A stretch of 64,000 nucleotides of DNA. It comes from Actinophytocola sp963826035. Lineage in GTDB: Bacteria; Actinomycetota; Actinomycetes; Mycobacteriales; Pseudonocardiaceae. A program made the position numbers and the translations under genes. The notes beneath the pieces are model-generated. The model did not search any database, had not been told where the DNA came from, and saw only the letters and a program-made list of their open reading frames with translations. Below are positions 16,647-24,912 of the stretch, one piece after another. Location: the NCBI GenBank assembly GCA_963826035.1, contig CAWGVZ010000015.1, positions 620,001 through 684,000 on the forward strand. The letters are read 5' to 3'. Positions within the stretch are counted from its first letter, which is position 1. The number at the start of each line of letters is the position of its first letter.

Positions 16647-17806
16647 ACCGCGTGCTGGTGGTCATGTCCTTGGCGCACTTCCTGGTGATGGTGGACGCGA
16701 CGATCGTCAACGTCGCGCTGCCGTCCATCCGAAGTGGACTGGGTTTCACGGAGTCCGGCCTGCCGTGGGTGGTGAACAGCTACAGTTTCGCGTTCGGTGG
16801 CTGCCTGCTGCTCGGCGGGTGGGTGGCCGACCGGCTCGGCCCGAAGCCGGTGTTCGTGGCGGGGATGACGGTCTTCGCCATCGGTTCGGTGGTGTGCGGG
16901 CTGGCCGGTACCGCCGAACTCCTGGTGGCCGGGCGGGTGCTGCAGGGCGTTGGCGGCGCGTTCGTGTGTCCGGCCGCGCTCGCCGCGATCACCGTGACGT
17001 TCACCGGCGCCGACCGGGCCCGCGCGCTGGCCGGCTGGAGTGCGGCCGGTGCCGCGGCGCTGGCCGTTGGCCCGCTGGTAGGCGGGGCGTTGACCGCCGC
17101 GTGGTCGTGGCCGGCCGTGTTCCTGGTGCCGGTGCCCGTGTGCGTCGGCGCGGCCGTGGTGGCGGCGCGCTGGCTGCCGGCGGTCGCGCCAGTCCGGCGG
17201 CTCGGTGGTCGGCTCCCGGCGACGCCGAACCTGGTGCTGGCGCTGGGTTCCGCGGCCATGGTGGCCGCCTGCTACACGTGCACGCTGTGGCTGCAGTCGG
17301 TGCTCGGCCACGGTCCGATGGCCACGGGACTGGTCTTTCTCCCGCTGAGCCTGGGCATCCTGCTCGGCGCGGCGCTGGCGCCACGCGTGCTGCGGTGGGT
17401 GGCCGCGCCGACGGTCGCGGTGGTGGGCCTGGCGGTGGCAGCCGTGGGCATGCTGCTGCTCGCGTCGCTGCCGACCCGGCTCGCGGCGGTTGACCTGGTG
17501 CCCGCGCTGGTGGTGCTGGCGGTCGGCTTCGGTCTCCAGTCGGTGCCGATCTGCGCGCTGGCCACGGCGGTGCGCGGTGACCAGGCGCTGGCGGCGGCCG
17601 TGTACCAGACGGCCGGACAGCTTGGCGGCGGTCTCGGGTTGGTCGGTCTCGGTGTGCTGGCGGGCCGGGTGTCCGGTGTGGACCTTCCGTGGCGCGGCTG
17701 GGCTTTCGTGGCGGGCGCTCTGGCGTTGGTGGTGGGGGCGGTGCTGGTCCTGGTCCGCGCTCGCTCAGCTGCTCGGCCGGTGGTCTTTTCCCAGACCCAG
17801 AGATAG
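16643..17806 (+). CDS. MFS transporter, drug-export type
   Basis: The 387-residue protein begins MNRVLVVMSLAHFLVMVDATIVNVALPS, truncated here to key features: the motif D1-like DATIVNVALP and motif A DRLGPKPV define drug:H+ antiporters of the DHA2 type. About 11-12 membrane segments are visible, fewer than the 14 usual for DHA2. Motif C-like GGAFVCPAALAAI and WRLP-poor loops follow. It overlaps the stop of the second C-domain gene by 4 bases and ends the operon, so it most likely exports the product of the adenylation/condensation enzymes or gives self-resistance. Confidence 0.9.
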   Translation: MNRVLVVMSLAHFLVMVDATIVNVALPSIRSGLGFTESGLPWVVNSYSFAFGGCLLLGGWVADRLGPKPVFVAGMTVFAIGSVVCGLAGTAELLVAGRVLQGVGGAFVCPAALAAITVTFTGADRARALAGWSAAGAAALAVGPLVGGALTAAWSWPAVFLVPVPVCVGAAVVAARWLPAVAPVRRLGGRLPATPNLVLALGSAAMVAACYTCTLWLQSVLGHGPMATGLVFLPLSLGILLGAALAPRVLRWVAAPTVAVVGLAVAAVGMLLLASLPTRLAAVDLVPALVVLAVGFGLQSVPICALATAVRGDQALAAAVYQTAGQLGGGLGLVGLGVLAGRVSGVDLPWRGWAFVAGALALVVGAVLVLVRARSAARPVVFSQTQR

Positions 17807-17900
17807 GTCTTCCGCGGTTTCTGTCGGTGCTGCTCGGTACGCTGGTTAACGGGGGGCCGTGGCCCGCTGTCGATCATGCTGAGGCCGCCCGGCCCACCCC

Positions 17901-17984
17901 CGAGTCGTACCGAACCGACTGCGAGTCGTACCGAACGAACAGCGAGTCGTACCCAACTGCCCGCGAGTGGTGCCCGGCGGGCCG
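17901..17984. repeat. Four 21-bp tandem repeats
   Basis: Units start at 17901, 17922, 17943 and 17964. The first three share CGAGTCGTACC; the last is diverged (CGAGTGGTGCC). The same core recurs in both orientations near 19937, 19957, 21147, 22738 and 22760, always in the gene-poor segments around the two IS elements. No coding potential is seen. Confidence 0.65.
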
Positions 17985-18003
17985 AAAACTGTCGGTGCTG
18001 CCT

Positions 18004-19748
18004 ACTTAGGACACGTCGATGAATAACCCGTAGATTTCGGGTTCGCCTGTCATGCTTGTGCTATGGGCGCGGCGGAGGATGTCGAGGCGGCACTGGCGGC
18101 GAAGTTCGAGGTGGTGCTGCCGCACCTGGACGAGCGTCAGCGGCGTCTGGTGCTGGCCGCGGAGGCCAGGGCGCTGGGGCATGGCGGGATCAGGCGCGTC
18201 GCCCGCGCCGCGGGTGTGCGCGAGGCCACGGTCTCGGCGGGGGTGGCGGAACTGGACGCAGGTGTTGCCCCGCTCGACCGGGTCCGCCGACCGGGCGGTG
18301 GCCGCAAACCCGTCACTGTGACCGATCCGGGTCTGGTGCCGGCGTTGTTGGCTCTGGTGGAGCCGGACGTGCGGGGTGATCCGATGTCGCCGCTGCGGTG
18401 GACGACGAAGTCGACGCGCAAGCTCGCTGACACGCTCACTGCCGCAGGGCATCAGGTCGGCGCGGACACGGTCGCGGACCTGTTGCGTGCGGAGGGGTTC
18501 AGTCTGCAGAGCAACGCCAAGACCGTGGAGGGGAAGCAGAACCCGGACCGGGACGCTCAGTTCCGGTATATCAACGAGCAGGTCAAGCAGTATCAGGCCG
18601 ATGCCCAGCCGGTGGTCAGCGTGGACACCAAGAAGAAAGAACTCGTGGGCGAGTTCAAGAACGCGGGCCGGGAGTGGCGCCCGGCCGGACAACCGGTCGA
18701 GGTCAACACCCACGACCTTCCCAGCGACAGCCTGGGCAAGGCGATGCCCTACGGCATCTACGACTTGGCCGCGAACACCGGCTGGGTCAACGTCGGCACT
18801 GACCACGACACCGCCGCGTTCGCCGTGGAATCAGTGCGCCGCTGGTGGAACGCCGCCGGGCCACGATCGCCTATCCACAGGCCCACCGGCTGCTGATCAC
18901 CGCCGACGCGGGCGGCTCCAACAGCTACCGCACCCGCGCCTGGAAAACCGAGCTTGCCGCCCTGGCCGCGCAGACCGGCCTGACCATCACCGTCTGCCAC
19001 TTCCCGCCCGGCACCTCCAAGTGGAACACCATCGAACACCGGCTGTTCTCCCACATCACCATGAACTGGCGCGGCCGTCCCTTGACCAGCCACGAAGTCG
19101 TCGTCAACACGATCGCGGCCACCACCACCCGCACCGGGCTGACCGTCCACTCCGAACTCGACACCGGCACTTACCCCACCGGAGTCACCGTCACCGACAA
19201 GCAGATGGCCACCCTGTCGATCACCCGCCACGACTGGCACGGCGACTGGAACTACACCCTGCACCCCGAAACCGGTGGCCACACCAGCGAATCCGACCAG
19301 CCCCCACCTGCCCCAGCACCCACCCCGGTGGACACGGCCATCCTGTCCGATCCCGTCCTCACCGGCATGTCCCACCCCGAACTGGACACCCTGACCACAA
19401 CACTGGACACCCTGCGACAGGCAGACACAGACGCCCATCACCACACACACCAGCAACGCCGCGCCGAGCAAGGACTCCGCCCACACGCCCCCCCGCTCAG
19501 GCCGACCACCACGCCTGCCGTTCCCCGATCAGGTCCTGGCCACCATCCTCCACACGCGACTGACCCTCACCCGGAACACCCTGGCCAGCCTGTTCGCCCG
19601 CCACCGCAGCACCATTCAACGCGCGATCGAGCAGATCCGACCACTCCTCGACCACACGACACCACAATCGAACCAGCCACACCGCCCGTCTCCCTGACCA
19701 ACCTCATCAAGACCAAAACAACGTGTTAATTATCTGCAACCCCTAAGT
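18004..19748 (+). mobile_element. ISAzo13-like insertion sequence, probably inactive
   Basis: Imperfect terminal repeats are seen: ACTTAGGACACGTCGATGAA at the left (18004-) and, reversed, ACTTAGGGGTTGCAGATAAT at the right (ending 19748), about 15 of 24 positions matching. They enclose one transposase reading frame broken twice. The left end abuts a copy of the 43-bp repeat also found next to the ISL3 element. No target duplication is evident. Confidence 0.68.
18063..19697 (+). pseudogene. ISAzo13-family transposase, two frameshifts
   Basis: Three blocks make one transposase. Block 1 (18063 to ~18855) has the N-terminal helix-turn-helix region, a VVSVDTKKKELVG strand with a catalytic Asp, and DHDTAAFAVESVRRWW. 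Block 2, in the -1 frame (~18856 to ~19487), continues with LLITADAGGSNSYRTR, PGTSKWNTIEHRLFSH (DDE-type Asp and Glu) and ITRHDWHGDWNYTLHP. Block 3 returns to the first frame after a run of seven C and encodes an extra helical domain (LPFPDQVLATILHTRLTL, FARHRSTIQRAIEQ) to TGA 19697. The two shifts compensate each other. They are either real decay or, for the C-run, sequencing error. Confidence 0.78.
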
Positions 19749-20058
19749 GGTCGGTTTCGGAAGTCTTTCGGGGGACACAGCGTCCGGGGTGGTGCGAGCG
19801 CAGCAGACCAATGCACCGAATGCGTCGTTGGGTGTGCTCAACGCACCGAAAGCGTGGCGAGTTCGGTGCACCTTGCCAGCGGGTCCCTGCCCCAACGACC
19901 AGGCGTCCCCGAGCGTGCCTCCAGCCGGCGAGACGGTACGACTCGGCGGCGAACCCTACGAGTCGGTGTCGAGCTGGAGAAGCATTCCCGCCGCGTGCTG
20001 GTGGACGCGATCCGCACCGGATGCGCGTGGCGGCAACTGTCGGGCGCGAGTCCCGCGG
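19749..20058. other. Gene-free stretch with direct repeat copy 1
   Basis: This 310-bp gap downstream of the cyclase gene holds an inverted repeat TGCACCGAA/TTCGGTGCA (19812-19820, 19862-19870) and then a ~105-bp segment (19871-19976) closely related to 22657-22760. Shared features are CCTTGCCAGCGGGTCCCTGC, an AGGCGTCCCC block and a GAGTCGGTGTCGA block. No gene is supported. Confidence 0.6.
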
Positions 20059-21012
20059 TCAGAAGGTGGCGATCGGGTTGATCGGGCTGCCGGATGTACC
20101 GGCGAAGCGGACCGGCGCGACTGCGAGCTGAAAGGCCCACTGGTCGAGCTCGGCGGCCGTCGTCGTGCACAGCTCCAGGTCGCAGTTGTCGAGCATCCAC
20201 AGACCCATCGCGACGAGGCTCACGGCGTGAACCGGCATCAACACGTCGTCGTACCCCGACGGCTGAACGTCTTGAGGGGTGTCAGCGCCGATCAGCGCGA
20301 CCTCCCGTTCCTGCAGCCACGGCAGGCAGGACGCGTGCCAGCCGGCCTGTGTGAAACCGCTGGCCTCACCGGTCTCGTGCCGGACGCGGCCAAAGCCGGT
20401 CCGCAGGAGTACCGCATCGCCGGATCGCACCCGCACGCCCTGGCGACGCTCGGCCTCCTCGAGATCGTCGGGAAACACACCCTGCCCCGGTTCCAGCCAC
20501 GGCACGTCGCGGGCTCCGGCGACGTCCAGCAGGACACCACGCGTGACGATCCCGTTCGCCGCGGCCGTGACCGCTCCCCACGCCGATCCGGTCGCGGCGT
20601 CGACCAACGAGTGCGACCGCCCGTTGTACATCATGCCGTCCCAGTAGATGTGGCACGGCGAGTCGAGGTGGGTGATGGTGTTGCCGTGGAACATGATGCC
20701 GAGCTGCTCGTTCGAGAAGCCCCAATGTCGGTCGTTGCGGAAGAGATCCGGCATGTTCTCGGCACCCGGCATGTCGGCGGCGCACGGGCACGTATTCGTC
20801 GACCGCTCCATCTCCGCCGGCACCGCGACCTCCCATCCGCACGACACGCTCCTGCCGTGGCGCACGGTCCGCGCCGCCGCCAGCCGGACGTCGTCCGTGA
20901 TGTGGTTCAGAGTGCCGAGCTCATCGTCGTCGCCCCACCGTCCCCAGTTCGACAGTGTGTCGAAATACCCGAGCACGTCGTCCTGTGTGGGCATCGGTCG
21001 CTCTGCCGTCAT
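20059..21012 (-). CDS. Cyclase-family (kynurenine formamidase-like) metal hydrolase
   Basis: The 317-residue protein carries the cyclase-family metal-binding signature as HGNTITHLDSPCH (HxGTHxDxPxH type), followed by YWDGMMYNG, a GVLLDVAG strand, RSGDAVLLRTGFG and LIGADTPQDV. This family hydrolyses amides or formamides and opens or closes rings on small molecules. GGAGGAG about 10 bases before ATG 21012 supports the start. It stands alone between two insertion sequences and their repeats, with direct repeats on both sides, so it may be part of a transferred or rearranged segment. The substrate is unknown. Confidence 0.9.
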   Translation of the reverse strand: MTAERPMPTQDDVLGYFDTLSNWGRWGDDDELGTLNHITDDVRLAAARTVRHGRSVSCGWEVAVPAEMERSTNTCPCAADMPGAENMPDLFRNDRHWGFSNEQLGIMFHGNTITHLDSPCHIYWDGMMYNGRSHSLVDAATGSAWGAVTAAANGIVTRGVLLDVAGARDVPWLEPGQGVFPDDLEEAERRQGVRVRSGDAVLLRTGFGRVRHETGEASGFTQAGWHASCLPWLQEREVALIGADTPQDVQPSGYDDVLMPVHAVSLVAMGLWMLDNCDLELCTTTAAELDQWAFQLAVAPVRFAGTSGSPINPIATF

Positions 21013-21143
21013 CCCAGCCGACTCCTCCGGTCATGCGGTTTCGAGGCACCAAGGCCCGCTGAACTGGCATGACACTAGATCAGCGGGCCAGCAGTCGGGA
21101 GGGAGGGTACGGCACATCTGTGGCGGGGTCGCGTACCGAACCA

Positions 21144-21201
21144 CCCGCGAGTGGTACCCGGCGGGCCGAAAACTGTCGGTGCCGCCGACTAGGATTAAAA
21201 C
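21144..21201. repeat. Intergenic repeat copy split by ISL3 element, left part
   Basis: CGCGAGTGGTACCCGGCGGG leads into CCGAAAACTGTCGGTG and GACTAGG. The same 43 bases, with two changes, end at 18003 beside the ISAzo13-like element. The last 8 bases, ATTAAAAC (21194-21201), are the left target duplicate of the ISL3 element; the repeat resumes at 22618. Confidence 0.72.
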
Positions 21202-21242
21202 GGCTCTTCTGCCGTATGTGTGGGTGGGGTTTCATGATCGAT

Positions 21243-21322
21243 TAGGGCGCACGCCGTACCGCGTCTACGTTTCTGAGTTGCGAAGCACAGGAACGATCAT
21301 GGACGGGACGGCGTGCGCCCTA
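21243..21322. promoter_or_regulatory. Inverted repeat covering the transposase start codon
   Basis: TAGGGCGCACGCCGT (21243-21257) is perfectly complementary to 21308-21322, which contains the GTG start (21313-21315). In a transcript reading in from outside, this 15-bp stem would bury the start codon. Such hairpins are known in several IS families as a block on translation from read-through RNA. Confidence 0.6.
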
Positions 21323-22575
21323 CAAGACTATTACGGGACTTGCTCGGGGTCGAGGACACGGTGGTCGAGTCGACCTGTCAGGAGAGCGTGGGCGGGGACG
21401 GCCAGTGGGACCTGGTCCTGCGAGTTCGGCCCAGAGCAGGCCAGCGGGGGCGGTGTTCACGTTGCCTGCGGCGGTGTCCGGGCTACGACCGGCGCGGTGG
21501 GCCACGGCGGTGGCGTGGTCTGGACTGGGGCACCACGATGGTGTTTCTGGAAGCCGACGTCGCTCGGGTGTCGTGTCCCGAGCATGGGGTCGTGGTCGCG
21601 CACGTGCCCTGGGCGCGGCCGGCAGCTCGGCACACGCACGCCTTCGAGGACACTGTGGCCTGGTGGACCGCGCGCGCCGCGTCCTCGGTGGTGGCCGAGT
21701 TCCTGCGCACCACCTGGCGGACGGTGCAGGCCATCGTGGAGCGAGTGGTGACCGAGCGGGCCGGCGAGACCGATCTGCTGTCTGGGCTGCGTCGTATCGG
21801 GATCGACGAGATCGCCTACCGCAAAGGACAGCGGTACCTGACGTGCGTGGTCGATCACGACACCGGCCGGCTGGTGTGGGCGGCCCAAGGCCGTAACTCC
21901 GAGACGGTACTGGCCTTCTTCGACGCTCTGGGTGCCGAGCGCTCGAAGGAACTCACACACGTGTCCGCCGACGGCGCCGAGTGGATCCACTCCCCGGTCA
22001 AGGACCGGGCGCCGCAGGCGGTGCTGTGTCTGGACCCGTTTCACGTCGTCGTGTGGGCCACGGACGCTGTCGACCAGGTGCGCCGCAGCCTGTGGAACAC
22101 CCTGCGCGGCGAGGGAAACACCACAACGGCCAGTGACGTCAAGGGAATGCGCTGGGCCGTGTTGAAGAATCCCGAGAACCTCACCGGCGAGCAACGCACC
22201 ACCATCAGCGTCATCGCCAAGACCAACAACCGGCTCTACCGCGCCTACCTGCTCAAAGAGCAACTCCGCGCGGTGTTCACCGCCCGCGGCACACCCGGAC
22301 GCGCCCTGCTCGCTGGCTGGCTCGCCTGGGCCGCCCGCTGCCGCATCCCCGAGTTCGTCAAGCTGGCCAAAACGATCCGCCACTACCTGCCGCTGATCCG
22401 CAACACCCTCGACCACGAACTGTCCAACGCCCGCAGCGAATCCACCAACACCCACCTACGCGTCCTCACCCGACGCGCCTACGGCTTCCGCACACCCGAA
22501 GCACTCATCACCATGGCCATGCTCACCCGAAGCGGCCTCTGCCCACCACTACCCGCACGATCCTCAAAGGACTAA
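21313..22575 (+). CDS. ISL3-family transposase
   Basis: The 420-residue protein has an N-terminal cysteine-containing zinc-ribbon-like region (RCSRCLRRCPGYD and SCPEHG), a helix-turn-helix linker, and the DDE catalytic core: GIDEIAYRKGQRYLT with the first Asp, VSADGAEWI with the second, and ARSESTNTHLRVLTRRAYGFR with the Glu. Length and order fit full-length ISL3 transposases and no internal stop is present. The start is GTG 21313, buried in an inverted repeat. It is the only gene of this IS and is probably functional. Confidence 0.92.
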   Translation: MRPTRLLRDLLGVEDTVVESTCQESVGGDGQWDLVLRVRPRAGQRGRCSRCLRRCPGYDRRGGPRRWRGLDWGTTMVFLEADVARVSCPEHGVVVAHVPWARPAARHTHAFEDTVAWWTARAASSVVAEFLRTTWRTVQAIVERVVTERAGETDLLSGLRRIGIDEIAYRKGQRYLTCVVDHDTGRLVWAAQGRNSETVLAFFDALGAERSKELTHVSADGAEWIHSPVKDRAPQAVLCLDPFHVVVWATDAVDQVRRSLWNTLRGEGNTTTASDVKGMRWAVLKNPENLTGEQRTTISVIAKTNNRLYRAYLLKEQLRAVFTARGTPGRALLAGWLAWAARCRIPEFVKLAKTIRHYLPLIRNTLDHELSNARSESTNTHLRVLTRRAYGFRTPEALITMAMLTRSGLCPPLPARSSKD

Positions 22576-22609
22576 CACCAAACTCACCCACACATACGGC
22601 AGTAGATCC

Positions 22610-22943
22610 ATTAAAACCAGGGGTCCCCGGACCGGTTTTGTCGGTGTCTTCGGCTACCTTGCCAGCGGGTCCCTGCCCACGCCCAGGCGTCCCCGGGCGA
22701 GCCTCGGGTCTGCGGGAAGGTACGACGTCGAAACCGTACGAGTCGGTGTCGAAACGGTACGACTCGCGGGGTTAGTCTCCGGTCTCCCCTGGCGGGGAGT
22801 GCCCTTCCGGGCTGAAAATGGGCGGGCTCCGCCTGCCCCTCAGCGGTCCTCGCGTGGTCTGTACGGGGCTGCGGCCACGCACCGCGGGTTAGTAACCTGC
22901 GATTTCACCGCCAGCCAGGGTGCGCCGTGGGTGTACTTTCGGA
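22610..22943. other. Gene-free stretch: repeat remainder and direct repeat copy 2
   Basis: After the right target duplicate (22610-22617) the interrupted repeat continues (CAGGGGTCCCCGGACC, TTTTGTCGGTG). At 22657-22760 lies the second copy of the ~105-bp sequence also at 19871-19976. A CTCCCC/GGGGAG hairpin (22784-22799) may terminate transcription from the hydrolase gene on the minus strand. No gene is supported here. Confidence 0.6.
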
Positions 22944-24806
22944 TTAGTCGGCGCATGGCGGGATCCTGGCTTCCCAAGTGCGGGAGTAGACCACCAGATC
23001 GTCGACCGTGACCTCGCCCCTTGCCCACAGGGTGGTCTGAGTGCAGCGCAGCGTCGCGGTCGCCACGATCTTGTCGCCCGTGCCCAGCCACACGACCGCA
23101 CTGTTGGCGCCGCGCATCACCACCGACTCCGGGGCCGTTCGGCGCACCGAGGCCGACAGCGAGCCGGTGGTCTCGAAACGATAGCCGTACCACGGGTTCT
23201 GGCCCTGCGCCTTCGACTCGACCGCCACCTCCACACCGTCGCGCGCCTGGTCCCTGGTGATCGTCCAGTCGGTCGGGCGCTCCTGCGGCGCCCGCGGCAC
23301 AGGCAACGCAGCTACGTCGACCGGAGCGCCGGCCGCCGGGTTCGTGGTCGGCACCGACAGTTCCACCCCCACCACACGCAGAGGTGAAGGCGAAGCCAGC
23401 GGGGTGAGGCGCGGGAAGTCGGCGTCGCTGATGGCCACCCGCAGTCGCCGCCCGGCTGGCACCCGGTACGCCACCGGACGCAGCACCACCCGGTGGCTGG
23501 CGCTCGCCGTGGTCGGCCGAAGCACGCCCGCCGTGACCAAAGTGGACCGTCCGGAATCGTCCACTTCGGTCAGTCGCACCACCAGCCGCCGCACCGCGTC
23601 GACGCGGCCGTCCTGGTCGCCCGCGAGTTTCACCAGCACCTCCGTACGCCCGGTGATCACGAGATCGGCACGCAGTGGATCGCTGGTGGCACATACCGAC
23701 CGGACGTCGTCGTCGTGCTGGTCGTGGGGTGGGCAGGACTCGCCGAGGCACAGGCCGGGCAAGCCCCGCAGCGCGCCCGCCGTCGGGTCCGGGAGGAACT
23801 CCACCATGTCGTCCATGGTCGCCGCCACCGGCGCGATATCCCTTGCCGGCGGCCAAGTCTCGTAGCCGCGCCACATTGGTCTGGCGCCCTCCACGTACAA
23901 CGTAACCGGCGGCTCGGTCATGACACCCGTGTCGACGTCGCGCAGCCAGTGGTCCCACCAGCGCAGCGCGAGCGACAGGAAGTCGATGGGCGCGACACCC
24001 GAGTCCTGCGGCAGCACGTGCCCCCACGGGCCGACCATCAGCTTCTTCGGCCCGCGCATCCGTTCGTACGCCTGGATGAGCCCGTCGGGGAACGCGTCGC
24101 GCCAGCCGCCGACGCACAGCGCCGGTACCACGATCGCCTCCCCGTCGATCGCCCGGTCGCGCCACACCGGATCGCCGGGTCCGTACCGAGCGAAGTCCAG
24201 GAAGATCGGTTCCGTGTCGTGCAGCCGGGTGTGCCACCGGTGCAGTTCGACCGTCGAGTTCTGGCCGAGCGGCGGCAGCAGTTGCTGCACGAGCATGGAA
24301 GTGCCCCGGTTGACCAGCGCGTGCAGATCGCCGCGCGCGCCGTCCGGGTGCACGGTGTCGCGGCCGGGGTCGAGCCCGTGCATCAGCGGGATGATGGCGC
24401 GCAATCCCGATGGCCGGCGACTCGCGGCGCGCATGGTGACGGTCGCACCGTAGGAGTGGCCCCACATGCCGACCGCGCCGTCGCACCAGTCCTGCGCGGT
24501 GGCCCAGTCGATAGCGGCCACCGCGTCGTCCGCTTCACCCGGGTCGAATTCGGGCCGGCGGACGCCGTCGGACGAGCCGATGCCCCGCAGGTCGACCAGG
24601 AGCCCGGCGTACCCGCGTTCGGCGAACCAGCGCGCGGGCCCGTCGTGTGCCAGGCCGCCGACGAAGTCCTTGCGGTACGGCACAACCGTGACCAGCGCCG
24701 GCACCCGCTCGGTCGTGATCGGCCGGTACAGATCGGCGGACAGGGTGATCCGTGGGTCCGCCGTCGGTATCCGGACGTCGCGGACCACCTCGACATCGCA
24801 GATCAT
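22944..24806 (-). CDS. CocE/NonD-family alpha/beta hydrolase (paralog 1)
   Basis: The 620-residue cytoplasmic protein has the X-Pro dipeptidyl-peptidase S15/cocaine-esterase layout: an alpha/beta-hydrolase domain with nucleophile Ser118 in GHSYGA, Asp237 in GGWRDAFPDG and His263 in GPWGHVLP, a helical cap between, and a C-terminal jelly-roll domain (from ~residue 330, with RLRVAISDADFPRL). Family members hydrolyse esters, amides or X-Pro peptides. There is no signal peptide, so it acts on imported substrate. It is divergent from the peptide-type ABC importer across a LacI-type operator, and a paralog ends that operon. Confidence 0.93.
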   Translation of the reverse strand: MICDVEVVRDVRIPTADPRITLSADLYRPITTERVPALVTVVPYRKDFVGGLAHDGPARWFAERGYAGLLVDLRGIGSSDGVRRPEFDPGEADDAVAAIDWATAQDWCDGAVGMWGHSYGATVTMRAASRRPSGLRAIIPLMHGLDPGRDTVHPDGARGDLHALVNRGTSMLVQQLLPPLGQNSTVELHRWHTRLHDTEPIFLDFARYGPGDPVWRDRAIDGEAIVVPALCVGGWRDAFPDGLIQAYERMRGPKKLMVGPWGHVLPQDSGVAPIDFLSLALRWWDHWLRDVDTGVMTEPPVTLYVEGARPMWRGYETWPPARDIAPVAATMDDMVEFLPDPTAGALRGLPGLCLGESCPPHDQHDDDVRSVCATSDPLRADLVITGRTEVLVKLAGDQDGRVDAVRRLVVRLTEVDDSGRSTLVTAGVLRPTTASASHRVVLRPVAYRVPAGRRLRVAISDADFPRLTPLASPSPLRVVGVELSVPTTNPAAGAPVDVAALPVPRAPQERPTDWTITRDQARDGVEVAVESKAQGQNPWYGYRFETTGSLSASVRRTAPESVVMRGANSAVVWLGTGDKIVATATLRCTQTTLWARGEVTVDDLVVYSRTWEARIPPCAD

Positions 24807-24821
24807 CCGCCGATACTAACC

Positions 24822-24838
24822 ATGTAAAGCGCTTCGAG
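24822..24838. promoter_or_regulatory. LacI-family operator in divergent promoter
   Basis: ATGTAAAGCGCTTCGAG contains the perfect palindrome AAGCGCTT (24827-24834) centred on CpG, the hallmark of LacI/GalR-family operators. It lies between the divergent hydrolase and substrate-binding-protein genes, just before a TTGACA -35-like hexamer (24847-24852). The LacI-type regulator at 30138 is the obvious candidate to bind it. Confidence 0.75.
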
Positions 24839-24912
24839 CGAAGGGCTTGACATGAGAAATTCCCCGGTGTTTCCTGTTGGTTAATTCAACCGGCCGACCC
24901 GAGGAGGCAGGC

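Larger units (their letters stand above)
21202..22609 (+). mobile_element. ISL3-family insertion sequence, intact, 1,408 bp
   Basis: The left end GGCTCTTCTGCCGTATGTGT and the right end (reverse complement GGATCTACTGCCGTATGTGT) form ~24-bp inverted repeats with few mismatches. Identical ATTAAAAC copies flank it (21194-21201 and 22610-22617), matching the 8-bp duplications known for ISL3. One full transposase gene lies inside. Removing the element and one duplicate restores the repeat seen uninterrupted at 34787-34853. Confidence 0.92.

Noticed and set aside
17901..17984. Possible CRISPR-like array
   Set aside because: Units are 21 bp and contiguous, with no separate spacer sequence and no cas genes nearby.
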